From CAZKWG01 sp964615375 (GTDB lineage: Bacteria > Myxococcota_A > UBA796 > CAZKWG01): a stretch of DNA of 21,376 nucleotides. The stretch is taken from NCBI GenBank assembly GCA_964615375.1, contig CAZTOW010000086.1, forward strand, positions 1 to 21,376. The letters are read 5' to 3'. The notes under the pieces are model-generated. The model saw nothing but the letters and a program-made list of their open reading frames with translations, searched no databases and had not been told where the DNA came from. The position numbers were made by a program, and so were the translations under genes. Position 1 is the stretch's first letter. Every line of letters starts with the position of its first letter. Of the stretch, positions 1 to 7,504 are shown one piece after another.

Positions 1-2
1 CC

Positions 3-120
3 ATCCTCCTCCCGCGTCAGCGGGGGGAGGTGCCGGCGACGCCGGCGGAGGGGGGGGCGTGTCGGAGTCCCCCCCTCCGGCCCTCCGGGCCACCTCCCCC
101 CGCTGGCGCGGGAGGAGGAT
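3..120. repeat. Long palindromic (hairpin) intergenic element
   Basis: The outer arms, 3-32 and 91-120, are reverse complements over 30 bases with one mismatch (TCAGC on the left against TGGCG on the right). Inside them, 46-56 (CGGAGGGGGGG) pairs with 69-79 (CCCCCCCTCCG). The element folds into one long stem with no room for a gene. The first 39 bases recur exactly at 21338-21376 in the same orientation, so it is a repeated unit. It lies just past the 3' end of the minus-strand operon ending at 173, so it could also terminate transcription, although it has no U-tract. It may be a REP- or MITE-like element; that is inference. Confidence 0.85.
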
Positions 121-172
121 CATAGCTGCAATTCGATGGCGCTTCCGTCGTCGTAAGGAAGCCGCACCCTAA

Positions 173-703
173 TTATTTGCGCTTCCTACGCCGGTCCAGG
201 TGCTTCGGCACCCGCGCCGCGACCATCGCCATCACCTCCTCCCATCGCGCGTCCTCGGGCCAGGCCCCCCGCGGCAGGTGCAGCAGCGTCCCCGTGCCGA
301 AGCGCAGAAAGGCCCGGTCCTCCTTGCGGACCCACAGGTCGAAGCTGGCCCAGGGCACGTGGAGGCCAACGCCGGTCTCGTCCAACACGCTCAGCTCGTC
401 CTCGCCCAGCGTGAACCGGACCCGGCGCTGCGCTGGCGTCAGCTTCCTGGCGTTGATGGTCACGATCAGGAGGCCGACGAGCCGAATGACGTGGGTCCCG
501 AGCGCGAGCAGGGGGAGCGTGATGGCCCACAGGCTCCCTCCATTCACCAGCCTGTCCACGAGCAGCACCCCGCCCAGGACCGCGAGGGCCCTCCCCGGCC
601 AGCCATGAATCCATCGCACGGTGGAGTTTACAAACTCGTCGCGCGCCTGGGACTGGACTCGAAAGTCCGAGGGCCGAAGCTCGTAGCTCCCGGTGATCGT
701 CAC
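173..703 (-). CDS. YcxB-like membrane protein
   Basis: This protein of about 176 residues has two hydrophobic segments in its first half (around ALAVLGGVLLVDRLV and LWAITLPLLALGTHVIRLVG). A cytosolic C-terminal region follows, with a pattern I associate with the YcxB-like C-terminal domain: a beta-rich stretch (RVRFTLGEDELSVLDETG, then VPWASFDLWVRKEDRAFLRF) ending in LPRGAWPED. Its molecular role is unknown. The start is taken as the GTG at 701-703, which overlaps the maturase stop as GTGA and follows a G-rich GGGGGGAGC tract. An in-frame ATG at 731-733 would add ten residues, but its AGGAA lies too close to the start. It is the last gene of the sulfatase operon and reads into the palindromic element. 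Confidence 0.75.
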   Translation of the reverse strand: MTITGSYELRPSDFRVQSQARDEFVNSTVRWIHGWPGRALAVLGGVLLVDRLVNGGSLWAITLPLLALGTHVIRLVGLLIVTINARKLTPAQRRVRFTLGEDELSVLDETGVGLHVPWASFDLWVRKEDRAFLRFGTGTLLHLPRGAWPEDARWEEVMAMVAARVPKHLDRRRKRK

Positions 704-1959
704 GCTCCCCCCTCGGACGCTACCCCATGACATTTCCTGAACTTCCGCCCGCTGCCGCACGGGCAGGGATCGTGCCGGCCCAGCCCGCCGCGCTCCAGCG
801 CCGGCAGCAGGGCCATGATGTTGGCGGGCGGCAGGCCCTGGCGCAGCATCCCGGCCATGAGCGTCATCGGCCGGTCGATGTGATGGAAGAAGGCCAGGAA
901 GCCCTCGCACAGCCAGTTGAGGCCCTCCTCGCCGTCCACGGTGCGGAGGATCCGGTTCTTCGGGCACTCGCCCCGGCAGGCGAAGCGGACGTCGCAGCGC
1001 TGGCACTGCGCTGGGAGATCCGCCTTCTTCGCGCCGAAGGCCCGCTGCGCGGGGGAGCCCACCAGGTCGGCCAGCCGGCTCTCCAGCACATTGCCCAGGC
1101 GGTGCGAGGGCTCCACGTAGTGGTCGCAGGCGTAGACGTCGCCGTTGTGCTCCAGCGCGACCGCGTCGCCGCAGGTCTCGCGGAACACGCACATGGCGGG
1201 CTCGATGCCCAGCCAGGCGGCCAGCGCGGCCTCGAAGGTGGGGAAGTAGACCTGGCCGACGTGCTCCCGCACCCAGCGGTCGAAGGAGGCGATGAGGAAG
1301 CGCCCCCAGCCCGCGGGCTCCACCGTGTGCTCGGAGATGGGCGGGCCGGGCTCCACCACGGGGATGAGCTGGATGTGGCGGAAGCCGAGCTCGTCCACCA
1401 GGTGGCGGTACACGTCCAGCCCGCGGTCCTGGTTCGCCCGGTGCACGCAGACCATGGCGTTGGTGTCCACGCCGCCGCCCAGCAGCAGCCGCGCAGCCCG
1501 CACGACGCGCGCGTGCGTGGGCCCGCCCCCCTTGTCCACGCGCCAGCGATCATGGACCTCCGCCGGCCCGTCGATGGAGAGGCCCACCAGGAAGCGCTCC
1601 TCCCGCAGGAACTCCACCCAGCGCTCGTCCAGCAGCAGCCCGTTGGTCTGGATGCTCTGCTCCGCCCGCTGTCCGGGCCGCAGCAGCGTGGTCAGGTGCG
1701 CCGTCGCGCGCCGGTAGAAGTCCAGGCCCATCAGCGTGGGCTCGCCGCCCTGCCAGGCCACCGGGACCACCGGGGCGTCGCGGAAGGCGTCCACGAGCTG
1801 GCGGAGCCAGGCGTCCACCACCGCGTCCGACATGCGCATCCGCGAGCCCGGGTACAGCTTCTCCTTGTCCAGGTAGAAGCAGTAGGCGCAGTCCAGGTTG
1901 CACTGCGCTCCGCTCGGCTTGGCCAGGACGTGGAAGAGCCCGCTCGCCTCAGTAGCCAT
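700..1959 (-). CDS. Anaerobic sulfatase maturase (radical SAM/SPASM) with C-terminal SEC-C motif
   Basis: This 419-residue radical SAM enzyme converts the active-site Cys of sulfatases to formylglycine in the cytoplasm. The [4Fe-4S]-SAM motif is C20-x3-C24-x2-C27 (CNLDCAYC), followed by GGEPTL (71-76) and SIDGP (128-132). The auxiliary-cluster cysteines are C257, C263, C278, C319, C322, C328, C332 and C351, with spacing close to the characterised clostridial enzyme anSMEcpe. D279 in the YACDHY stretch matches the proposed catalytic base. The last 25 residues hold a SEC-C zinc motif (CPCGSGRKFRKCH, 399-411). The ATG at 1957-1959 overlaps the sulfatase stop by 11 bases, which suggests translational coupling to the likely substrate. 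There is no clear Shine-Dalgarno sequence, in keeping with coupling. Family assignment is firm; the substrate is inferred from context. Confidence 0.93.
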   Translation of the reverse strand: MATEASGLFHVLAKPSGAQCNLDCAYCFYLDKEKLYPGSRMRMSDAVVDAWLRQLVDAFRDAPVVPVAWQGGEPTLMGLDFYRRATAHLTTLLRPGQRAEQSIQTNGLLLDERWVEFLREERFLVGLSIDGPAEVHDRWRVDKGGGPTHARVVRAARLLLGGGVDTNAMVCVHRANQDRGLDVYRHLVDELGFRHIQLIPVVEPGPPISEHTVEPAGWGRFLIASFDRWVREHVGQVYFPTFEAALAAWLGIEPAMCVFRETCGDAVALEHNGDVYACDHYVEPSHRLGNVLESRLADLVGSPAQRAFGAKKADLPAQCQRCDVRFACRGECPKNRILRTVDGEEGLNWLCEGFLAFFHHIDRPMTLMAGMLRQGLPPANIMALLPALERGGLGRHDPCPCGSGRKFRKCHGVASEGGA

Positions 1960-3358
1960 ATCGGAGGTCCGCGGTGATCAGATCCATCTCCACCTGCAGT
2001 CGCGCGTAGGCCTGGATGGTCTCGGCGTCCAGCGGCTGCTCCAGGAGGTCATAACCTTCGTCCGGGTAGGCGTCGGAGTAGCGGTAGAGCGACCGGTCGA
2101 CGATCAGGCCCTCCTCCTCCTCCTCGATGAGCTTCCAGTCGGGGGAGCGGACCATCCGCCGGTGCCAGTCCCGAGACCGGTCGCCGTTCGGGTAGAAGCC
2201 CTCGGTGTAGACGAATTCTCGGATGCTGGCCTGGGGGTCCTCCAGCACGGGCAGGAAGCTGCGCCCGTCCAGCTCCACGGGCGCGCCCGCGGCGCTCCCC
2301 TCCTCGACCCGCAGCCCGTCCACGTCCACGCCCGCCAGCTCGGCGAGGGTCGGGAAGAGGTCGACGACCTGCACCAGCGCCCCGGTCTCCGAGCCCGGCT
2401 CCGCGACGTGGGGGCCGGCGACGATGAAGGGCACGCGGACGCCCCCGTCGTAGACCGAGCCCTTGCCCCGCGAGGTGTTCCAGGGCGGCTCGATCCAGTC
2501 CGGGTCGGTGCCGTTGTCGGAGAGGTAGACGATGGTGGTCCGCGCGCGCTGCTCCTCGCTCAGCCCGTCCAGGAGCCGCCCGATCTCGGCGTCCAGCGCG
2601 ACCACGCTGGCCTCGTACTTCTCGAGCCCGCCCGAGCTCTCCGTCACCCCCGCCAGGTTGAGCTCGTCGGGCGGGACCTCGATGGGCAGGTGCGCCAGGT
2701 TGTAGGAGGCCACCAGCAGCCAGGGCTCGGGCGCCACGTCCATGAAGGCCAGCGCCTCGTCCGTCGTGTCCTGGGCGGCGTAGGTCTGCGTCCAGGCCAG
2801 CTCGCCGTCCGTGTTCTTCTCCCAGTTGTAGTTCCCGCGGTCCTCGTCCTCCCCCTCCGTGTAGGCGTTGCCCAGGTTGGAGAGCGAGCCGTGGTGGTGG
2901 TCGAAGCCCTGCAGCAGCGGGTGGCGGGCCGGCTCCGCGCGATCCCAGGCCACGAGGTGCCACTTCCCGGCGAGCATGCTGGTGTAGCACCAGGGGCTCC
3001 GCCGCAACATCTCGGGCAGGGTCAGCTCCCAGAGCTCCAGGTCGTTGATCGCGTCCACGGGGTAGAGCCAGCGGCCGACCCCGGTGCGGCTGGGCAGGCG
3101 CCCGGTCAGCAGCGAGGCGCGCGTGGGGCTGCAGGTGGGCGTGGCGTAGGCGTTGCGGAAGAGCAGACCGCGCTCGGCGAGGGCGTCCAGCGAGGGCGTG
3201 GGCGGCGCGCCCTCGTGCTCCCCGTAGGTCGAGGTCTTGTCGATCCCGACGTCGTCCGCGATGATGATGAGGAAATTCTCCCCCTGCGCGCTCTGCTCGC
3301 AGAGGGGCGCCGGCTCGCGGTCGCAGGCCACGAGGGCGAGCGCGAGCCCCAGCCGCAC
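1949..3358 (-). CDS. Cys-type (formylglycine) sulfatase, lipoprotein
   Basis: This alkaline-phosphatase-superfamily sulfatase has about 469 residues and hydrolyses sulfate esters. With the GTG start at 3356-3358 the N-terminus is a short lipoprotein signal, MRLGLALALVAC (lipobox Cys12), preceded by GAGGGC at good spacing. An upstream ATG at 3391 would add eleven non-signal residues inside the preceding gene. Metal-binding D35-D36 lie in IIIADDVG. The formylglycine signature CSPTR (76-80) is followed by ASLLTGR. GKWHL and YLSDNGTDPDW are further conserved sulfatase segments. The signature Cys, rather than Ser, fits modification by the anaerobic maturase encoded next. The protein should be anchored on the periplasmic or outer face of the envelope. 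Substrate unknown; a sulfated glycan is inferred from the beta-helix partners. Confidence 0.93.
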   Translation of the reverse strand: MRLGLALALVACDREPAPLCEQSAQGENFLIIIADDVGIDKTSTYGEHEGAPPTPSLDALAERGLLFRNAYATPTCSPTRASLLTGRLPSRTGVGRWLYPVDAINDLELWELTLPEMLRRSPWCYTSMLAGKWHLVAWDRAEPARHPLLQGFDHHHGSLSNLGNAYTEGEDEDRGNYNWEKNTDGELAWTQTYAAQDTTDEALAFMDVAPEPWLLVASYNLAHLPIEVPPDELNLAGVTESSGGLEKYEASVVALDAEIGRLLDGLSEEQRARTTIVYLSDNGTDPDWIEPPWNTSRGKGSVYDGGVRVPFIVAGPHVAEPGSETGALVQVVDLFPTLAELAGVDVDGLRVEEGSAAGAPVELDGRSFLPVLEDPQASIREFVYTEGFYPNGDRSRDWHRRMVRSPDWKLIEEEEEGLIVDRSLYRYSDAYPDEGYDLLEQPLDAETIQAYARLQVEMDLITADLRYGY

Positions 3359-3368
3359 GAGCGCGCCC

Positions 3369-4691
3369 TCAGTCGGTCCCGAAAGGGCCACCGTATCGCC
3401 CGATGTCGTTCGTGCTCCCGTCGATGTCGTCGTAGGTGGAGCTCGGGTCGCCCGCGTCCACCAGCGGGCTCGAGCTCTCCAGGCTCAGATCATCGGGGAA
3501 GTCCGCGAATTTCGGATCCGCGCTCACCTCCGGCCGCACGGTCACCCCGCAGCCGTCCGCGTCGTTGTTCCAGAAGGCGTTGTAGCTCTGGGTGAACGCC
3601 TGGTCGCCCGTGATGCCGCAGGCGCTGTTCAGGAACACGGAGTTGATCGCGTAGCTCTCGGTGTTGCAGGCCGTCATCTGCAGCGCGGACTCCCCGCCCG
3701 CCAGCACGCTGTTGACGATGCGCACGTCGCCGTACTGGGCCTCGATCCCGACCTCTCCGCCGATCACCACCGTGTTGTAGATGAAGTAGTTCTCGGTCGG
3801 ATCGTCCGGGTCCTCGGGCGTGCCCTCCTCGTCGTAGGTGTAGATCCCGTAGACCCCGCCCGTGATGTGCGAGCGCTGAATCCAGATCTCGCCGTGATAA
3901 TTCTCGATGCCGTGCCCGGTCTCGCAGGTCAGGGTCACGCGGTCGAGGTTGAGCGGGAGGTGGGCGTAGATGGCGGCCAGCCCGTTGTCGCAGTCGGCGA
4001 CCAGGCCGTCCACCGTGAGCGTGCCGCCGTCCGCCCAGATGGCGTGGCCGTCGGAGTTGACGTCGTTGTCGGTCACGGTGACGTCGGTGAGGTCCACCCA
4101 GGCCGCGAAGCTCTGGATCATCGCGGCGCCGTCGCTGTTGCCCGTGATCTGGATGTCCTCCAGCTCCAGGTTGGACAGGTTCACCTCGATGGCGGCGCCG
4201 CCGTACTCGTCGAGGCCGCCCGTGATGGTGAAGCCGGCGAAGCGCGTCCCCGAGCCCTCGCCCGTCTCCACGTTCAGCGCCGTGCCCTCGTACTCGGCGT
4301 CCAGGATGGTGCGGTCGGAGCCCTCGAGGCCGAAGACCGTGATCGTCTTGCCCAGGAAGTCCAGGCGCTCGCGGTAGCGGCAGGGCATGACCCCGATGAT
4401 GTCGCCGCTCACGGAGTCGTCGATGGCCGGCTGGATCTCCTCGTAGTCGGCCGAGCCCTCACAGTCCACGACGATGTCTGGGATGATCTCCCAGGCCGTG
4501 TCCTCGCCCTCGCCCTCGCCTTCGCCTTCGCCTTCGCCCTCGCCTTCCCCCTCGCCCTCGCCCTCACCCTCGGCGGGCGAGTCCGGGTTCTGGCCGGTCT
4601 CGTCGCCGGTCTCGGCGGCGGTGTCCGTCTTGAGCTCGATGGTCCCGCCGGTGCAGCCCACCATCAGGAGCAGAGAGAGCGCTCTCACCAT
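3369..4691 (-). CDS. Right-handed beta-helix lipoprotein with (EG)n spacer
   Basis: This 440-residue protein starts with a lipoprotein signal (MVRALSLLLMVGC, lipobox Cys13). A disordered acidic spacer follows, with an alternating Glu-Gly run at residues 41-63. A parallel beta-helix region then begins at DCEGSADYEEIQPAIDDSVSGDIIGV, typical of PbH1-repeat proteins, and ends in DIDGSTNDIGRYGGP. Such proteins bind or cleave polysaccharides; no catalytic residues can be assigned here. It is a paralogue of the gene upstream: both share the DCEG..D(F/Y)E.I..AI opening and the NDIG.YGGP ending. The ATG overlaps the upstream stop (ATGGTGA), so starting at the next codon, GTG, is also possible. The ribosome site is GGAGGTGG. 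It is a likely glycan-recognition partner of the sulfatase. Confidence 0.88.
   Translation of the reverse strand: MVRALSLLLMVGCTGGTIELKTDTAAETGDETGQNPDSPAEGEGEGEGEGEGEGEGEGEGEGEDTAWEIIPDIVVDCEGSADYEEIQPAIDDSVSGDIIGVMPCRYRERLDFLGKTITVFGLEGSDRTILDAEYEGTALNVETGEGSGTRFAGFTITGGLDEYGGAAIEVNLSNLELEDIQITGNSDGAAMIQSFAAWVDLTDVTVTDNDVNSDGHAIWADGGTLTVDGLVADCDNGLAAIYAHLPLNLDRVTLTCETGHGIENYHGEIWIQRSHITGGVYGIYTYDEEGTPEDPDDPTENYFIYNTVVIGGEVGIEAQYGDVRIVNSVLAGGESALQMTACNTESYAINSVFLNSACGITGDQAFTQSYNAFWNNDADGCGVTVRPEVSADPKFADFPDDLSLESSSPLVDAGDPSSTYDDIDGSTNDIGRYGGPFGTD
4503..4571 (-). repeat. Hexanucleotide microsatellite encoding alternating Glu-Gly
   Basis: Read on the minus strand, this is a run of GAG/GAA and GGC/GGG/GGT codons giving 12 Glu and 11 Gly in strict alternation. 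It lies between the lipobox and the beta-helix domain. Every unit is six bases, so slippage would change the linker length without a frameshift. A second, unrelated lipoprotein in the window has the same kind of tract. Confidence 0.9.
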
Positions 4692-5929
4692 CCACCTCCC
4701 ATGCTGCGCGGGCCGCCGTAGAGCCCGATGTCGTTCGTGGTCCCGTCGGGGTCGTTGTAGATCTCGTCCGGCATCCCGGCGTCGATGAGCGGCGAGCCCG
4801 AGCTCAGGCTGTAGTCGCCCCCGTCCTCGTCGGCGAACTCGGGGTCCACCGAGATGTTCCCGTTCTCGCCCGTGTACGTCGTGGTGTTGTCGCAGTTCTC
4901 GTGGTCCACGTCCCAGAAGTTCGAGTACAGGACCTCGACCTCCGGGTCCGGGGCGGGATCATCGCCGGAGTCCACCTCGGCGGGCGTGAAGCTGTACTGG
5001 ATCGCGCAGCGCTGGTGGGCGACGATGCTGGACTCGATCTCCAGATCGTAGACGTTGGTGGTCGTGATCGTGCCGCCGTCCACGAAGGAATTGCGGATGG
5101 TGATGGACCCGTACTCCACCGCGATGTTGCCGGTGAAGTGGACGTTCTCGAAGATCACCGGATCATCGTAGTGGTCGTCCTCGCTCACGATGCTCACCGC
5201 CCCGTTCAGGGTGGAGCGGTGGACGCGGCCCACGGAGTGCTCGTTGTGGTAGGCGTAGCCGCCGTTGCAGTCCAGATCGCTGTGGTCCACGAAGTAGGAG
5301 CCGTGGCCCGTGTAGAAGGCGTACGAGCCGGCCCGGCAGCTCACCGAGAGGTTGTCGGCGATGATCGCGCCGCGAGAGTTGACGATGTAGCCGTAGTACC
5401 CGGGGCGCGCGCTGCTGTCGACCACCACGTCCTGAAGCTCCACGTCCGAGCCGTAGGCGTAGAGGATGCCGTAGGCCCCGTACGAGTCCTCAATCACCAC
5501 GTCCTGGAGGCGCAGGGCGGACATGTCGGCGTAGATGACCGCCACGCTGTCGTCCCGCGCCCCCGTGATCGTGAAGCCCACCAGCGCGCTGCCGTCGCCC
5601 GTGCCCTGCGAGGCCAGGATGGCCCGCTGGTTCCCCGGGTCCAGGATGGTGTCCTCGGAGCTGCCGGTGGACGCGATCCAGACCGACTTGCCCTCCAGGT
5701 CCAGGCTCTCCTCGTAGGTGCATGGCGCAACCGCGATCCAGTCCCCGTCCTGCGCCGCCTCGATGGCGTCGGAGATGGTCTCGAAGTCGCCGCCGCCTTC
5801 GCAGTCGACGTACCAGACGGGCAGGCCCAGCGGCGCGGCGTAGACGGCGACGCGCGTGCTCAGGTCGTTCGAGCCGGGATCTGCGCGATCGTCGCTGCCG
5901 CAGGCGGCCAGGAGGAGGGCGAGCACCAT
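4685..5929 (-). CDS. Right-handed beta-helix lipoprotein
   Basis: This 414-residue protein has a very short lipoprotein signal (MVLALLLAAC, lipobox Cys10) and a brief linker without Glu-Gly repeats. A parallel beta-helix body follows, beginning VDCEGGGDFETISDAIEAAQDGDWIAVAPCTYEE. The repeated short strands (for example ALRLQDVVIEDSYGAYGILYAYGSDVELQDVVVDSS) are typical of PbH1 rungs. The C-terminus DPDGTTNDIGLYGGP matches the paralogue encoded next, so the pair arose by duplication. The ATG at 5927-5929 has GGAGG five bases upstream. This is the first gene of the five-gene minus-strand operon and has a candidate -10 box about 30 bases upstream. Its role is inferred as surface polysaccharide binding or lyase activity; no active site is recognised. 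Confidence 0.87.
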   Translation of the reverse strand: MVLALLLAACGSDDRADPGSNDLSTRVAVYAAPLGLPVWYVDCEGGGDFETISDAIEAAQDGDWIAVAPCTYEESLDLEGKSVWIASTGSSEDTILDPGNQRAILASQGTGDGSALVGFTITGARDDSVAVIYADMSALRLQDVVIEDSYGAYGILYAYGSDVELQDVVVDSSARPGYYGYIVNSRGAIIADNLSVSCRAGSYAFYTGHGSYFVDHSDLDCNGGYAYHNEHSVGRVHRSTLNGAVSIVSEDDHYDDPVIFENVHFTGNIAVEYGSITIRNSFVDGGTITTTNVYDLEIESSIVAHQRCAIQYSFTPAEVDSGDDPAPDPEVEVLYSNFWDVDHENCDNTTTYTGENGNISVDPEFADEDGGDYSLSSGSPLIDAGMPDEIYNDPDGTTNDIGLYGGPRSMGGGW

Positions 5930-5957
5930 GAGGGCCTCCGAGCAGAGGTGAAAGACC

Positions 5958-5963
5958 AGTATA
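5958..5963 (-). promoter_or_regulatory. Candidate -10 box for the sulfatase operon
   Basis: TATACT on the minus strand lies 29 bases upstream of the first beta-helix gene, in an unusually AT-rich 100-bp gap. This suits a sigma-70-type promoter with a leader of about 20 bases. The hexamer 17 bases further upstream (ATGGAC) is a poor -35 match, so an activator may be needed. Confidence 0.4.
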
Positions 5964-6032
5964 GATCAGGTGCCTTCGTCGTCCATCGGAACTTCACGAT
6001 CACCTGCTTGTCTCTCGGAGGAAAAAAACTAA

Positions 6033-7454
6033 CTAATTTGGTTGTGCCTCCCACTCCCCGTGAAAGGCCACCGGCAGCAGGGGCAGCGGGATCCGCGCCA
6101 CCGGGCCGCGCTCCAGCGCGCGCGCGTCGAGGATGGCCAGGCTGGATCGCTCCTCCAGGGGCTCGCTGACGATGACCAGGACGTGGCCCGCGCTCGGGTC
6201 CCCCGGGTCGGGCGCGAAGAGGGGCTCCCCCACGAAGACGTTCTCGGGCGCGCTCCACAGCGAGGGCGGGCGGTCGCGGTCGCGGAGGTCCACCCGGATC
6301 ACGGCGTCGAAGGGGTCCGAGTAGCGGGTGTCGGCGCGGGTGGCGCCGAAGAGCTGCGGGGTCTCCACCCCCTCGTGGTCCGGGTGCAGGCGCGGGAAGT
6401 CCACGCCGTGGGGGACCAGCCGCTCCCAGCTCGCCTCGGTCGCGCCGGCGGGCACCGTGATCCGGTAGAGGCGCTGCGGGCCGCGCGCGTCGGGGAGCCC
6501 CGGATCGAAGGGCGTCGTGGGCCCGGTGTAGCCCAGCTCCTCGCCGAACGCGAAGCGGTGGAAGACGCAGGCGTCCACGATCACGGCGCCGTCGCGCTCG
6601 AACGCGCCGCCGAAGTGGACCACCCAGGCCCGGTCGGGGAGCGTGACCGTACGGACCGGGCCGCCGCCCTCGCGGGGGATGAGGTGGAGCTGACCCGGCC
6701 GGGCCTCATCGGTAGCGACCGAGCGCAGCAGCGTGGACGAGCCCACCAGCATCTTCGCCAGCTCCCAGGGGCGGAGCTTGAGCGGGTTCCCGCCCAGCAG
6801 GTACCAGGAGGGGGTGAACGCGAAGTCGTGGGTGAACATCATGCCGGGCAGGGTGGCCTGACGGCTCGCCTGCACGGCGCCGGCGCGGTCCAGCTCGCGG
6901 AAGGTGAAGGTGCTGTCCTTGCCGTTCTGGACGCTGCACAGCACCAGCCGATCCCGGGCCCGGTCCGCGCGCATGTGGGCCAGGGTCGCCCCCCCGGACA
7001 GCGCGCCGCCCAGCGTCTCCTCGCCCCGCGTCTCCAGCGTCTCCGGGTCCAGCGCCGTGGGCGCGCCGCCCTCCCAGCCGGCCAGCAAGCGATCTCCCCA
7101 GCGGACGATGGTGGTGTTGGCGACGTTGCGCGGAGGGCCGAAGCGCAGGTTGCGCCAGAAGGGCGGGGGCAGGTTGGTGGCGAAGCCGCGGTAGACCAGC
7201 GCGCCGGCTTCGAGCTCCGCCCGGTAGGAGGGCGTTTCGACGAAGCGGGCGCGCAGCCGGCAGGATCCGTCGGCCTCGAAGCGGAAGGCCCGCACGTAGC
7301 CGTGCCCGTCGAAGGGGTGCGCGGTGCGGTCCCCGATGCGGGTCCACCCCGGACCGTTGGACAGCAGGCGCCCGCCCCGCAGGGCCTCGGGCACGACGCC
7401 CGTGATCGCCGAGGCGGGGACGTGCAGATCCAAGGGCCCCGGGGAGGCTGCCAT
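6033..7454 (-). CDS. Carotenoid cleavage oxygenase family protein
   Basis: This 473-residue non-heme iron dioxygenase belongs to the carotenoid-oxygenase/RPE65 family, which oxidatively cleaves double bases of apocarotenoids, retinoids or stilbenes. The four iron-ligand histidines are H160 (AHMRADRARDRLV), H209 (FTHDFAFT), H280 (WVVHFGGAFE) and H465 (FHGEW), each in its expected block. The N-terminal block LRGGRLLSNGPGW and the NTTIVRWGDRLLAGWEGG block also fit. The length is normal for bacterial members. No signal peptide is seen, so it is probably cytosolic. The ATG at 7452-7454 is the first start in frame; it follows the amine-oxidase stop by 50 bases with only a weak GGAA ribosome site. 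The adjacent flavin oxidase suggests a two-step oxidation of an isoprenoid or aromatic substrate, which is inference. The longer open frame upstream is a shadow of the flavin oxidase gene. Confidence 0.92.
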   Translation of the reverse strand: MAASPGPLDLHVPASAITGVVPEALRGGRLLSNGPGWTRIGDRTAHPFDGHGYVRAFRFEADGSCRLRARFVETPSYRAELEAGALVYRGFATNLPPPFWRNLRFGPPRNVANTTIVRWGDRLLAGWEGGAPTALDPETLETRGEETLGGALSGGATLAHMRADRARDRLVLCSVQNGKDSTFTFRELDRAGAVQASRQATLPGMMFTHDFAFTPSWYLLGGNPLKLRPWELAKMLVGSSTLLRSVATDEARPGQLHLIPREGGGPVRTVTLPDRAWVVHFGGAFERDGAVIVDACVFHRFAFGEELGYTGPTTPFDPGLPDARGPQRLYRITVPAGATEASWERLVPHGVDFPRLHPDHEGVETPQLFGATRADTRYSDPFDAVIRVDLRDRDRPPSLWSAPENVFVGEPLFAPDPGDPSAGHVLVIVSEPLEERSSLAILDARALERGPVARIPLPLLPVAFHGEWEAQPN

Positions 7455-7504
7455 CGCCGCGTTCCAGGCCCGGGACCGCAGGCTGGATGCGTCCCCGTGG
7501 GCGC

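Noticed and set aside
141..162. Six-base hairpin GCTTCC/GGAAGC after the YcxB-like gene
   Set aside because: The short stem with a ten-base loop and no T-run is too weak to call a terminator.
734..1192. N-terminal half of the long minus-strand frame 173-1192
   Set aside because: It lies antiparallel-frame over the radical SAM gene with Arg/Pro/Gly-rich shadow composition; only the part from about 703 to 173 looks like protein.
700..1959. Radical SAM/SPASM protein as the modifying enzyme of the short peptide
   Set aside because: Its cysteine spacing and coupling to a CSPTR sulfatase identify it as a sulfatase maturase, and it lies 17 kb from the peptide.
6022..6032. T-run after the carotenoid oxygenase as a terminator
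   Set aside because: On the minus strand the T-run is not preceded by a convincing GC-rich stem.
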